Shown: one piece after another, positions 1 through 12,572 of the stretch
Layout: each line of letters starts with the position of its first letter
Numbering within the stretch: position 1 is the stretch's first letter
Origin: Casuarius casuarius
Taxonomy: Eukaryota; Chordata; Aves; Casuariiformes; Casuariidae
Direction: 5' to 3'
Assembly (NCBI GenBank): GCA_003342895.1
Contig: PTFA01000011.1
Span: forward strand, 5,387,784 to 5,451,783
Length of the DNA stretch: 64,000 nucleotides
The notes under the pieces: model-generated
What the model saw: only the letters and a program-made list of their open reading frames with translations
Told to the model about the DNA's origin: nothing
The model's database searches: none
Translations under genes and position numbers: made by a program

Positions 1-1662
1 GAAGTGGGAACTTCATTTTGAACACAGCTCCCTAGGCAGCTTGCTGCACAATCTGGCATCATCAGAGAGCAGAAAGAGATTTTAGGGGCTGTCTCACACA
101 AGCATTTCATTCTTTTAGTCCTAGATGTATCCACAAGTCAACAAAACCATGGCATTTACAAGCATCCTACCAACTTCTGTAGTGTTGTAGAGGTTAGCAG
201 AGAAGGTAGTGAATTAGTTAATCCCCCCCAAATTGGAAAGAAATGGCTTTGTAACAAAAATTTGCAACATGTGAGGGAATAAGCAGACACTTCTAAAGCT
301 GCAGTACAGTGGGGTTTTGTTCCTTCCTCTTTTTAATTATGCTTTTTATTCTGAGTTAAAATTTAACAAGTAATTTAGTATAGCACTAATATTTTATTCA
401 TTACTCAGTTATGATCCTATCAAGAGTTACATTACTTTACATTTATTAGTGTTGTTATTACTATTATTATTGTTACTATTATATTCCTTTATCTTCATGA
501 NTACACAATGCAGCTTCTGGAAAGTACCCGAATGCTGATGCTGAACCAACAGCAAAATATATACAGGGAACTCTGACTAATATTTAAATATATTCACCTC
601 AGCACTATGCAACATTTTAATATCATTTGTTTTTCTACTTCATGTGGCAGTTTTCAATTTGTCCACTGATAATTTAGAATTGTTTTTTACTTACATCTTT
701 AAAATTGTCCTGAATTATTCAGCTGGTGTCTGAGATCAGCTGCATCCCCAATTTACTGTTTCACTGTCTGTTCTTACAGCATCACCATATTTTGAAGGAG
801 GGAGTGTAAAATATTTACTTGAAAACTTGCTTGGCATTATTTCTCCTCTAATATAATCAATGAAAGAACAGAAAAAAAATGTANGTGCCACAAAAGAACA
901 TTTTGAAGAATATTGTTGTAGCTGGACAGCAATATAGAGGACAGACTGAGACCATTAAAATGCAAAACTTACTAATATCAGAATTGGAATTTAGTTTTGA
1001 AAAAGTGTTTTTCAGTCTCCTGGTATCACAAAATAGTTACCAAGCAACAACAGATATATTGGTAATGCAGGCAGAGCTATTCAAATAACAAAATATTCAA
1101 ACCATTGGCATTATCAGGGGAGTTATGTTATTGCTGGATTCACAACATTTGGTATCTGGACATTTTCACATTCTGCTCCAATAGCAAAAATCTGCTTTTC
1201 CTGAAGAAGGTGCAATAGAAAACAGCTACCAAGTTCTTGCTGCTATTTCTTTCTTGTGTTAGCTAGATTAAGCTTGCAGAGATATGCCACCATCTGCTAT
1301 ACTTCCACCTGTATTTTGCCGAGTAGATTCAGTACCAGATGGCAATCACCGAAGGGCAGATAGGTGTACAGTACATACACGCTGTGAGCAGAAGCAGAGG
1401 AATAACCTTTTCTTAAGAACACTTTTGCAGTGACTGGCATGGGATTTCAGCAAAAGCCTTTGTGTCAAATGGCCTAGTTGTTCTACAGGAAAACAGCAAA
1501 TACATAGATTAGATCCAGGATTATCTCCTTGTTACTCATCTCAAGGTAATAAGAAAAGTTGGCTTTATGTTTACTGGAAGGTGTGAAATGGTCGCAGGAG
1601 CCAAGCTTCCACCTCCGTGAGTGGTCATGCTGCAGACCATTAACATCTGCATTTAGACTTAC
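1..1662. other. Non-coding stretch, nothing supported
   Basis: AT-rich DNA with poly-T and TTA-rich low complexity around 420-490. The only ORF here is a 69-codon frame at 879-1088 with no codon bias, splice context or recognisable motif. No gene or repeat family is recognised. Confidence 0.6.
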
Positions 1663-1723
1663 CTGCTAATGTGTACCATGGTAGCTGGCTTTAGTTGGGA
1701 GCATTTCTAGACAAATCTACTAT
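1663..1723 (-). other. Exon-like segment (non-coding or 5' UTR), minus strand
   Basis: On the minus strand a pyrimidine-rich tract (CTTCTTCCACTGCTTCTGTAG) ends in an acceptor. A perfect CAG|GTAAGT donor lies 61 nt further on. All three frames carry a stop, so this is not an internal coding exon. It does hold a Kozak-like ACCATGG, from which a frame stays open to the donor, so a 5' UTR or first coding exon is possible. A long non-coding RNA exon is equally possible. Chance pairing of good splice sites does occur in tens of kilobases, and there is no transcript or homology evidence. This is a weak candidate only. Confidence 0.2.
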
Positions 1724-4204
1724 CTACAGAAGCAGTGGAAGAAGATGTCACAAAACGATTCAGTTTTGAAAAGCCCTACGTAGAACTTACGAGAAAGGAT
1801 CACTGAAAACACATATTTAGCAGCTTGCAAGTGCTGTTAGACTGATCCAGCCCATGACTTCTCCCCATTGTCAGCAAAGCTGAAATCTGCTACTCTAAGA
1901 CTGGGTTGAATCAAGGCTGGCTGGGACTCCCATTAGGGGGCCTGGAGGGAAAGGGGGAGCTGGGCTGGGCAGCCTGAAGGAGGGAGGCTGAAGTATTAGC
2001 ATTACCATCTCCACTGGACTTGGCAAATAAGGCCAAGGGGGGGTGAATGGGATGTACTCTGAGCAGAATTGATTCCAGCCATGTTCTTACTCCTCCCTTG
2101 GTGGCAGCAGCAGACACAGCGGCTTCCTGGGGCCCCAGTCTCTGCACATTATGGCCGTACTCCTGCCCTAGCACTCTCTTTCTAAGGGTCACTGCCTGCA
2201 AATCTAGAGTCGGTCTTCATTTTGGAAGAGGAAGTAGAAGAGTAGACANCAAAATTACTAGAAGCATGTCTTGCAAGCTGGCTGCAGGAGTACCCATGCA
2301 GTTTGGAGAAGTTTTGTGTCACAGAGCCAAGGATTACGATTCCTTTGCCATGTAGTTTTGGGTAGGTGCGCGTAGTGTGTTATTGCAGATTGGGTTAAAG
2401 TGCTGGGCAAAATCATAGTTCTTTAAGTTGGCTGCAAGAAGTTCTAGAGCACCTAAAAGCAGATGGTTGAACTAACGGTGGTCTCCAAACCCAAGAAATG
2501 GCCCTTTTCTCTGCTTGAAACAATGGTCCATTCAGCTGGAATTCAAATGGTCAGAACAACGGACTTTCATTTCAATACTGTATTGAGCTATGTGTGGATG
2601 TGACACACAAACACACGATATGGACAGACAGCGATGGTAGCTTCAGCACAATCCATGTAAGTAAGGTAAGATGGCACTGGTAAGTCTAGCCTAAAGAAAA
2701 TCTTTGGGATGCCCTTTCAGAAAGGAGGTCTGATTCTGAGAGCAATGGAACAGGTTTATGTTGTTAAATTCCTCCTGAAGTGGAAAAAAGTGAGACTTTG
2801 CATGTTCTTGTGAAGGAGAGCAGTTATCTACAAGTTATCTAGTGTCCTCCTCAAGTTCTCTTCTTAGATGAAATAGCTTGTAAGACCCTGGGTCTTTTTC
2901 TTGGCTTAGGCCGAAAGGGGAAACAGTCCTGAGACCTGTGATACAAGGAAGATAGTGGTAGGAATTTAGGAAAGAGCTATAAAAAAATGACAGGTGGTTG
3001 GAAGGTCTGATTGACAGCAATAATATCCGATCTTCTCAACCTGTGTGTTGAACTTGTTGCTCTGAAGAGGCCCTGAGCTTTGAAGGAAACTCTTTCTTGC
3101 ATTGTGCTTTTTGCTCTTTGAAACAGCACAAGGAGAACAGAGGCAGCCCATTTCCAGCTGGCATTTGACCCTATAAAACAGTCACTGTCTGGAGCAAGCT
3201 AAAAGAGCTTGAGCTCAGGCTGAATCAGCAAGCTGTAACTAGTTGTTAGTTCTCAGCTTCTGTGATCAGTTTTTGGGCAGGCAGCCCTGAAAGGCTGTGG
3301 GAGACAGAGGGGGAGCCTTCCTTTGCTGCATGCATCCGCCTGATTCAAGCAAAGCAAATGAGGCAGCCAGGGCTCTCTAGTGCAAAAGCAGAAACCAGCA
3401 ACAGCCAGTGGGGAAGGGACAGCTGCTTTTTTTAACTACTCTCACCCAGGTGGGCNGAGGAAGCTGGGCAGGCCAACATCCTCATTGTTCCCATTTTACA
3501 TTTAAGCTGATGCAGATGCTTCCATTTTAACATGCAGCTCTGAGAAAATCTTCTAAAATGGTAGTTAGTGACACCTTCTTAATACAAATGCCTGTAAGGG
3601 CCACAGTTTAGATCCTCAAGGGCCACATGCTGTGTGCAATTAAAAGGTTCGGATAAACATAAAGGCAATCTTTTATCACAGCTATCTCTCTTCATACGCT
3701 GTGGTAAGAGTATCCCTCTTAGAAGGTGATAAACATGCTAAGCTGATGATTACAATTTTTAAAGGCAAACCCTGTGACAGAAAGCCACATTGCTGATCTT
3801 ATCTTGTAAAGACACTACTTGCTGTACGTGTCTGAACCTCTGTCTATAACTATCTTCTTTTATCNTAGATGGAAAATTATTTGTTACAATATTTATACCC
3901 AATTTAATTTAAGATGAAAAATCAGCGAGTGGGAGGCAAGGGTGGAATGAGGGGGTGCTGGACCTCCTCCATTTACAGCTCTTAAAAATAGCATGCAGAG
4001 CCAGAAACTCATACAAAACTGAACTAGCCATCATCCGCACGCAATGCAATTCCAAACAGAGGATATCTACAGTACTACCCAATTATGTTCAGTTCACTGC
4101 AGCAGGTGACCCCAATTTCTTTGAAAAATCTTTATAACAGTTCTTTTCACAAAACCTGCATGGGGTGCTGAGAATAAAAGTCAAGGCCATAGAGTTTCAC
4201 TTAC
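1724..4204. other. Non-coding stretch, nothing supported
   Basis: Mixed-composition DNA with short ORFs on both strands (for example 1911-2201 minus and 2047-2355 plus) that overlap each other and show no family signature. The stretch near 3160-3420 is slightly purine-rich. No repeat family or RNA gene is recognised. Confidence 0.55.
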
Positions 4205-4254
4205 TTGGGCTTCCTTCAAATAAAAGTGTGTGCATTACATGACCATGGTGAGAG
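4205..4254 (-). other. Exon-like segment, minus strand, one open frame
   Basis: A minus-strand pyrimidine tract ending CTTTGTCCTCCAG is followed after 50 nt by a CAA|GTAAGTG donor. One of the three frames is open throughout (about 16 codons); the other two have stops. It lies upstream, in the minus-strand sense, of the exon-like segment at 1663-1723, so the two could belong to one minus-strand transcript. That link is inference. It is short, unidentified, and may be a chance pair of splice sites. Confidence 0.17.
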
Positions 4255-4384
4255 CTGGAGGACAAAGAAGTGACACCTGGATGCAGGGTATTGAAAGCTG
4301 GTGGCAAGATGAGTCGAAGATTATCAAAATGAAATTTTGAGGCACCTGCTGTATTTACCACCTGGAGGGCCTATGCCCTGCCTT

Positions 4385-4620
4385 TATTTCTGTCTNGTAT
4401 TACCCATGCGTCCCCTGTGGCTGCTGCCGGCCAGCCCCGCTCTCACCAGGCCCGTGGGGCTGAGGCTGCCCTGGGGGCCCCACATGCCATCCCTAAGCCA
4501 TGGCAAGCGGTGGGGCCCAGGTGCTCTTCCCAGGCACTCGCAGCCATGACGTACGGCTGTTCTCCCAAATGTGTCGCCCCTTCCCCAGTGAAGCCATGTG
4601 CCAGCACATGACGTGAAATC
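4385..4620. other. GC-rich, CpG-containing patch
   Basis: A local island of high GC with about nine CpGs (GCCGG, CCCGC, CCCGT, AGCGG, CTCGC, GACGTACGG, GTCGC) sits in AT-rich surroundings. Overlapping ORFs of 64-93 codons occur on both strands, but these follow from the low stop-codon density of GC-rich DNA. It could be a small CpG-rich regulatory patch or a fragment of an unrecognised repeat. Confidence 0.45.
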
Positions 4621-4741
4621 TGTTTGGAGCATGCCTCCAAAGGAGGTGTGAGGTGCAACCCTCAATGCGGATGGAGCTCTAATGGCATGGGGGGCCTTAT
4701 AGAGATGTCTCTACTTGCCTAAGCACTTTATAGCTGTATAG

Positions 4742-4756
4742 AGTGCCCCCTGTTGA
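4742..4756 (-). promoter_or_regulatory. CTCF-like motif, minus strand
   Basis: The minus strand reads TCAACAGGGGGCACT. This matches the vertebrate CTCF core CCASYAGRKGGCRSY at 13 of 15 positions, with the central AGGGGGC intact. Known for the family: CTCF binds this core and marks insulators and loop anchors. Occupancy is inference. Confidence 0.3.
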
Positions 4757-4899
4757 AAGACTGGATTTACTTTAGCTTCACTGGTGTTTTCACAACACAA
4801 CGGACAACNTGACTGCTTTCATTGAATATTTGTTTTAGTGGTGCTGGCATGAAAAGTAACACAAATGGCACAAAGTGACAACAAATAAAATTGGTTGAC

Positions 4900-5365
4900 A
4901 ACACCATGAGGAGGCATCGGTGTGAAGTGGAGGGATCAGGTTATCATACAGGGAGAACCGAATGACCTCAGGGAAAAGAGTAATAGAAGAGGAATTAAAT
5001 TTTATGGTACAGAGTGTAAATGGTCTTGGACTTGGGGACTAGTACTGCTTCTTTGCTTTATGCTGGGAGCTCATTAGCTAGGGATGACTGACGCTGAGTA
5101 GGATCTGGGTGTATTGGCCATGGGACAACTGAGAGCCACCAGCTCTGTGAAAAGGCAACAGCAATCCGAAAATGTCTCTGACAGGGTATTTTCCGTAGAG
5201 ATGAGGGAGAGTTCATGCCATTTTGCAAGGCACTGCTGAGACCTCATCTACAATACTGTCTCTAATTCTAATCAGCCAGATCTGAGAAAGATGAATTCAA
5301 ATGGGAGCAGTTTGCAGTGAAAGGCTAGGAGGTGTCTGAAAACGGAGAAAAAAAAGGTTGAAAAT
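4900..5365 (+). mobile_element. CR1 LINE fragment, old and diverged, plus strand
   Basis: The segment follows the 3' half of the CR1 reverse-transcriptase region in plus orientation. It has GATCTGGGTGT, then a CACTGCTGAGACCTCATCT block, then AGATGAATTCAAATGGGAGC and an AAAGGCTAGGAGG block. These are characteristic CR1 landmarks in this order. It is truncated at both ends, has no open frame, and diverges into unique sequence after about 5365. The 5' boundary is approximate. Confidence 0.7.
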
Positions 5366-8300
5366 CACCATGCTGGAGGAAAGTGTCAAACTGAGTTGGA
5401 ATTTGTCTTATTCATTACTTCAGCTCTTTTTTATGTATTGCTTTAGCACTGGACATTTAAATGCTAGATAAACAAAATACAATTTGTTTTACAACAGAGA
5501 ATGTCTCCTCTATCAATTTGCAATAAAAAATGTGTGTAGCTTTGTGCTAAAATGGCCAATTTAAATTGGATTCCAAAGTTATAGTTCAGCCATCAGCTTG
5601 AAGTTTGCTGCAACATGGGCCTGAATATCTAAAATTGTTTCCAGTGATCCATAAATCCATAAATCACTTTATGGAATTTGGAAGTGTGTACAGGAATGGC
5701 TCCCAAGCCAGCAGAAGTTAATGAAAATAAAAAAATACATAAATTCTCCTTTTTTTGATTTCCATAGCAGTCTTAATTCATTGTTATACCTGCTAGAACA
5801 CATACTATTCTTATATAGCCATGATTGTACTTCATCATCCTTGTTATGCTACCACACACTTTATGGCTAATTTATCCTGTTTTCACTGCTTTCCACACAG
5901 ATGCCATCTGTATGGCATGGAAGGCTCTCGCCATTTGACCTGAAGCTGGCACAGGACATTTCGGTCATAAACTGAAAACAATTATGAGCCAAAAGTTAAC
6001 AGCTGTGTTACTCTGTTGCTCTTAGTCCCAGGTGTATCCGGCAGCGTGGAGCCAAGGGGCGGTAGCCGGAGGGGGTCAGCAAGGAGCGTGGTGCCCGTGT
6101 TGCTCTCCATCTCCCCCTGGGATCAGTGTGGGGCCCGGGCATGGCCGGATGGTGCAATCCACCCTCTGCCTAGGGGTGCTCAGTTCCTACGGAGCCCATC
6201 AAGAAACATGTATCAGTGGGTGACTTGTAGCTTCAGCTCTGTTATGTCTGGGGGCTGGGAGGAGTTGAACAATTGCTGTTGACTGAGCACTTTCTATTTC
6301 CCGAAATTTCTGTGGACAGAACAGGGAGGGAGAAAGTCTTTGAGGGCATTCTCACTAGTTTTTTTCTCTGTAGCTTTTTGCAGAAAGAGTGAATTTAACT
6401 TTTTGCGCAGAGAACCTATTCTTAATTCTGAAAAGTGCTGCTTTTCTTCATTTTCAGGATTAGGCTGTCCATTTACAATGAAAAAGGTAACTGATGCTAA
6501 ACTCAAGAAAACTGATCTTTTCTTGGAAGCTGCTTGTTTCCACCAGTTTTGCATCCACCCTTTCTCCTCACAAGCCTTGAACATTAGTGATTGTTTCTGC
6601 GAGATGCATCACCATCATCCGTTCTTTTCACTTAATGCCAATATACTCTGCATTTAAAGGTCTTCCAGGGAATTTTGATGGAAAGCTTAAATGAATGAAA
6701 GGTCTGAATTACTGTTCTATTAACTAAACTATGGGTGAGCAACCTTTTTCTTAAAGGCATCTCAGGGCAGGGAGCAGGCTACTGACCACAAGTTTCTACG
6801 TCCTGCTCTCCTCTGCCCAGTTTTCTGACGGCCCCTCACAGCATCTCCGCTCTTACCTAACCTGAAGTACCTCTGTTGCTTGACCAAAATTTGGGTATTG
6901 CAGTGGTTTGGCAGGTGTAAGTGTTGTCATTTAGAAAGTGTATCTATATGCATTTTAGCATGTAACAGAGAGTTGCTTCCCTGTCTTGTCACCTGTCCAG
7001 ATGTGTACCCAGCATTACAGGATGTGGCTGGGATGCAGGATGCAGGAGCGTTGGCATTTTGACCAGAAAGCAGCTGATGCCCTATGATGGGCGATGGGGA
7101 CGGTGGGACAACCCTCCCACACCTCCACACGGGGTACAAGGGCTGCCTGAGCTGAAAGGCTGGGTCCCACTTGCCAAACTCAACAGTGCCACTGTCAGTT
7201 TGAGACAGAAAAATGTTTCAAGGCATTAGTTAGGTGATGAATGGAAGTATTTGCATTGAGCATCAGTGCGCACAGCCCAGGACTATAGGCAACCACCTGC
7301 TGTAACATTTTGTAAAATATGTTTTGAGACTGAAATGCGAAATGGTATAGAGATGCTGATCAGCTAAAACCATCAATATCTGTTTTCTGAGCATGGATCA
7401 GAGAACAGTATCTTGGATACAGCACAAACAGACAGACAATATTGTTGTCAAGCAGAGAAACTATCAGGTCATACTTTAATTCTTCTCAGCTGTCCAGGGA
7501 GTTTATTTAATCTCCACCACAAAGGGAGGATTCACAGATATATCTAGCTGAGGTGGAAGGGATGTTGTAGAGGCGTATTTAATGGCATATTGTTAAGATT
7601 TTATCGTGCTCACATTTGAGCTTGGAAATGTGGAAGGTGCAACCATTCATTTGCCATTGCAAAGAAGATACTTTTGTTTACGTAGTTTTTTGATCTGTAA
7701 TACATAACCTTTACTGCAGATAACATCCTGAATATTATGGGTTTTATCTATTTCCTAATCAATTTGAACTCCTATTTTAAAGCCTGTGAAAATACCCATA
7801 TGTACACTTTTATAAATATGAGCCTGGGGTGTTTACAACATGCAGGAGTACTCCCCTGCTGCCCCATTGCTTCAGGAGCATCAGAGACCCTTCTGGAGCA
7901 GAAGATGAGCCAAAAAGAGTTCCAGTCTCATGCATCCATGTAAAAACCAACCTCAGCTGCTCTCCTGATACATGCCTTCCCCCCATAAAGGCAACAAGAG
8001 CTGGTCAGGATTGGAAACAGTCTATCTGCCTCCTCCAGCTTTGTGAAGTTCAGACATTATCCTGGAGAGTAGCTGTGAGATTTTGCAAAGTTCAGCCTCA
8101 AACTGCAAGGCTTAGCCATTGGCACAAAGCATAGCGAAGGTCCTTTTTGGGGGCAGCACCAACTGCTCAAGAGGCAGTCGGTTTTCACTACTATGTTTTG
8201 TTAAAAGTCCCTTCAAGAATGCCACCAGTTCCTTATCCTTAAGAATTTGCACTCAGTATTGAAAAAGGGACCCCACTTCCAAGCAGATCTGTCATTTTTG

Positions 8301-9080
8301 CACACACAGAGTGGGTTGTCCGGGTGCAATTTAAAAGTGCTTGGACACTTTTTTTTTGTTCAGTTATCCTGTTCCATGACTGAAGCTCATAGGCATCACC
8401 AAGCTAAAAATAAACCAATAACAAATGTACAAATATCCTTTCAAAACCTGCTTTTGCAGTGCCGTATGGTGGCACAACTATTTCCTCTTTCACAAATGTA
8501 TTTCAGTCCTGCCATGATGCTAAGTGGAGATTGCTGGTTTTCTCTTAAGCTACAAGCCATTTCAAGTTCTTCTGTTTCTTCTAGAACACAGTTTTACCAT
8601 CTCCTTCTCAGTGAAAATAGTGATAATTTGATAGGGTCTCATTATGTGGACAAAACAATATCGTGTCAATCACACAGGTTGCCAATATGATGCAGCTATG
8701 AGCTGTCAGTGAGACCGGATGTTCAAACACTTGTTATTGATCTGCCCTGGTTTCCCTTCTGATTAAATGCCGATCATATCCTGCTAGTGTCAGACAAATC
8801 CAGTGTGTGCTTATTGCTCTTCCTATAATACGTCAGCATCACTGTTAAGATTAAGATGTTCAGTGTTTCACATGCTATTCTACCAGCCCACTTCTGTCTT
8901 GCCAAGAAAAAAACCTGATGAAAGCCACCCAAAATGAAACCCACTGATGACTTAGGTGCACTGCACATCATTTTGCTTTTGAATAAGTTAAGCAGCATAG
9001 GTATCTGCTCTCTTCTGAATGCATGTGATGTATCAGGCCCTGATCTTTCCATCACTTGTCTGCCTGAGAAATTTTCTGCA
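5366..9080. other. Non-coding stretch with one GC-rich patch
   Basis: No supported gene. At 6025-6180 there is a GC-rich patch with at least eight CpGs (CCGG, AGCG, GGCG, CCCGGG and GCCGG motifs) of unknown origin. The largest ORF is 8247-8690 plus (147 codons), which has no recognisable domain, signal or splice support. ORFs at 6294-6584 minus and 6340-6657 plus overlap on opposite strands and look like chance. Confidence 0.5.
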
Positions 9081-9084
9081 TTTG

Positions 9085-9205
9085 AAAACCCTCATTCAGT
9101 TTAATGGGACAGCTCATGTGTGTACAAGTTTATAGGACTGAGGCCTTGAAGTGCATGGGTAACTTTCATTGACAGTAATTGGGGTTATTTATCTAAATCC
9201 TTTGG
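9085..9205 (+). repeat. Relic of an old amniote interspersed repeat
   Basis: The order of landmarks (TTTAATGGGACAGCTCATGT, a GTGTACAAGTTTATAGGA block, GACTGAGGCCTT, then TTTCATTGACAGTAATTGGG) resembles the CATTGACTTCAATGGG / GGATTGGGGCC pattern of an ancient repeat common in sauropsid genomes. The resemblance is from memory of the pattern, not a database hit. Boundaries are approximate. Confidence 0.4.
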
Positions 9206-11815
9206 GCTTCTATGGACAAATGGAAAACAGCAGTACATTGAGAAATGAATATTGAATATGTTTCTGATTAAAGTGACAGCTAATACAATATGAAACAATA
9301 AAAGCCACACAGAACCTGAACAGTTACTTTAAATTCAAATAGGCTGCATTCACCCATGCAGTAATATCGTTAATATCAATTGATATACACTATGGATGAC
9401 TTTGTGACCATAACACTTTTCATGGTGAAGAAAATTTCCATTTGACCTTAAAAGACAAATTAGAGTGGTTTTTTTTTTCTTTTTTTAAAGAGAATTTGTC
9501 ATAAGAAGAAAGCCAGTGCTAATAATACTGCATAGTTAATTATTCCAGGTATTGCAAAATGGTACATTTTGAGTGAATCTTCTATTTTCTTGGGGATTTT
9601 TCCCTTGAAAATCCTTAAATTCAGATGCTCATAAAAAAAAGGGATAGAAATTTCAAGTGAGGCTTTTCAGATGCCAATCTTACTTTGACCTACCATCCTG
9701 CCACCAACCAAATTATTGAAGATGTAGCAGAAAAGTAACGAGTTAGCATTTTTTATTTCTAATAACTACAAAGGGAAAATCTTGCTGATTTCGACCAGGT
9801 TTGAAACTTTGTTTAAACCTTTAATATAGCATAGCAGAATGGGCAAGCTGCTGTCACTGCTGCTCACCCACATCAGTATCATGCTTTTTATTCCAAGCAT
9901 TTCCTGACAATATTAGTGTCTCCTTCTAAGTGGCTCACACACTTCCATCAAGGCAAAATTATCTCAGCACTTATTGGCCCATTAGCATAGTTACCACTGG
10001 TATTGCAACTTAACTCTGTGGATGGCTAACCAAAATTTCACCTGGACCTAGACATATCAAAGAAACAAGTTAGCATATCTCATACTGTTGCCCGGATAAA
10101 CACAACTTCTTCTGGATTAAAAAACAAGACAAAAAAATCCAACCTATAGTCACAATGCATTACTACATGCCAAGACAAATCTCAGGCATAATTTTCTTTC
10201 CTTGCATCTCTGCAAACCTACAAATCTCAAGAAAGAGAGAGCTATCCAGGTGAAAATTCAATGCCTGCAAACAGCATTATTGTGGGGCCCACCAAAAATC
10301 AAAAGTATTTAAAGAATACTTCCATAATATCAGAGCCAGCAGCATTAAAGCTGGGTGGGACAAAGTTGTTTCTGGTTCNGCATTTGCTAAGATACCTGCT
10401 GTGCAGAAACAAATAAGACTACAACTGAAAGCACTATCACACCAGTTTGTTTCTCAAAACCATGTGTTTGGGGGAAAAAGAAAGCACATAGAACATTGCT
10501 GACAGTTTTGTGACACAACACTGCAAATGCTGTCTCTAGCTTTTGTGAATTACTTTTGCCTTTAAACATATGATTTAGCTGTAAATTATTGCCCTGGCCA
10601 TGAGCGCTCCCTTCATAAACTCACTGAAAAGCAAATTAACCTTTCTCTCTAGAATGAACTCTCCTATTAATATGAAAATCAGAAGCAATTCAACCCTGTT
10701 TGTTTTGGTTATCCTAGCCTGCCTGCACTCCCCAAGCTGAATAGTGACTGTCTAGTTTGTCACTTAAGTGGAATTAATTTTAAGAACTAATTAAAAAAAC
10801 CCAGTAATATAGTAAATGATGTTCTGGAAAGCTTTTCATTACTTCATCTGTGGTTTGTAATTGCAAAACAGAATGTCTAATTATTGTCTTGATCCTTCCA
10901 TCCTGAACTTGGACCAGTTGCACAGGTGGTGAAAACCAGTGCAGTTTTATGGAAGTGCATGTTTCTAAACACTTTAACATTGGCTGCAGATCTAGCCCTT
11001 AATGTTCCTGGGGATATCTTTAAGGTCATTTTTCCAATTCACACCTTTATCAGTATCAAACTTTCTGTTAGGGGTTGTAAACATCATTTAGCACCTGCTC
11101 TCAAGTGGCAGGCATGAAATCATACTCTCAGAAACACACGGGCCTTTTATCACTCAGGGAGAAATTCATCCAAAGAACAGAAGGTCCACCAAGATCAAAA
11201 GAACAAAATCTGTGTGCAGGGGAGAAATAGCTGTTATAACAGTGTGTGTTAGATGGGCACAGGCATACAAGGTAATGGGAAAGGTTATACAGGATTTTTA
11301 TTTCTTCTCGATTTCTTACACATGTAGCAGATGCTTAGGAATATTTTTCCTTTGGTTGTCAGGCCAGGCATCCCTATAAAAAAGTTTCATCACCCTTCTT
11401 TACCCTATCACATCATCCTTCTCACCAACATGCAAATATGGTTAGTAGAAAGCCTTTTCTTCTTTCTGTGCTGTCACCTTTTTTCTAGATTGTATGACAT
11501 AGCTTTGGTTCTCCTCCTGCAGTTGCAACCAATTAATTCCTCTTTTGTGAGGAAAAATGCAGAGCAAGAGGCAGCTGTATGCAGTCTCACTAAGGAATGG
11601 GCCCTAAAAAATTAAAATACATGGGGGCTTCTGATAGCAGCAAAATAATTGTCTGCACTAAAACACTGACTCATGTTGTACCTTAGCAAAATGTCAAATT
11701 TCATGGCAGCACGGAATCAGTTCTGTCCCCAGGTGCCTCTCAGGAGTGTTGTTGTAGGCTCTTTGATGACTCAAAGGAGATTGAAGGTGTATGTTTTTAG
11801 GACACTCAGATACCC
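9206..11815. other. Non-coding stretch, nothing supported
   Basis: AT-rich DNA. Around 9240-9400 there are several homeodomain-like and palindromic AT motifs (for example TTAATATCAATTGATATA), which could be regulatory but cannot be judged from one sequence. ORFs of 60-94 codons at 10387-11615 show no recognisable product. Confidence 0.5.
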
Positions 11816-11817
11816 AG

Positions 11818-11879
11818 AAAAGAAAAAAAGAAAAAACCAAAAAACCCCAAAAAACAAAAAAAAGGGGGGGGGGGGCGGG
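11818..11879 (+). repeat. A-rich tract followed by 12-nt G run
   Basis: About 45 nt of A-rich sequence with scattered C runs leads directly into an uninterrupted run of 12 G (11864-11875), then CGGGA. Simple low-complexity DNA. The A-tract and G-run account for the lysine/glycine-rich ORFs that overlap it. Confidence 0.85.
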
Positions 11880-12455
11880 AAGAAAGCTGAGATTCTGTTG
11901 TGAAGGCAGAAGCTTCATCCAGGAAGAAATACTGAGGAGAGCTTTGTCACAGGACTCCTGCCTAACTCCAGGCTCGGGGGCAGGACACAAAGCTCAATAC
12001 CACAGCTGCAAACCTAGAACCCCCCACTGATTAGTGCCCTAATTTTGGACTTGCATAAACACCATGTGCAATTTACTCTTAGATGTGAAGTCCCCACGTC
12101 GCTGGAGCTATATGAAGAGCTTCACTCTTGAATGCCTCATGTCAAGTGGTTTTTGAAGCACACACAGAGATAGAGAGGCAACTGCCATTTTCTTTTAACA
12201 CATGGCCAAAGGAGGAGCACAGCACACCTTTCACACAGCAGCCTTGTTGCCTGGGCAGTCACCCAAGAGGTATAAAAATGAGCTTTGCCCTCAGGAGTGT
12301 GACAGTATTTTGTATATTTTACAATAGGCGGCCATTGGATAGGCATCCTTGGAGGTAGGGGACCTTCTCTTTCTCTTCTGGACCAGTGCATCTTCAGTTC
12401 GTTTCTGCAGCACATGCCCTTCCTCTCTGTGGCCCAGATGATATTTAACTTTGTC

Positions 12456-12572
12456 TTGCAAAGGGAATTGTGTAACCTCTCCCTGTTCCCTGAGACAACT
12501 GCCGCACTGCAAAATGTTGCACATTGCAAAAGGGGAATTGCAAGAACTCTCCCGGTTCCTAGGGAAGAGTTG
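12456..12572. repeat. Diverged tandem duplication, period about 68 bp
   Basis: TTGCAAAGGGAATTGTGTAA at 12456 recurs as TTGCAAAAGGGGAATTGCAA at 12524. Both copies are followed by a CTCTCCCKGTTCC block and a GAGA/AGGGAAGAG block. The copies differ by several substitutions and 1-2 nt indels, so the duplication is old. Overlapping ORFs on both strands (12137-12611 minus and 12414-12782 plus) run through it, but none is recognisable. Confidence 0.6.

Noticed and set aside
6458..6486. 29-nt micro-exon-like segment between TTTTCAG and AAG|GTAACT
   Set aside because: The length is not a multiple of three, there is no partner exon, and the donor is only moderate. Most likely chance.
8247..8690. 147-codon plus ORF, one of the longest in the window
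   Set aside because: No domain, signal peptide, codon bias or flanking splice/poly(A) logic. This length is expected by chance in 64 kb over six frames.
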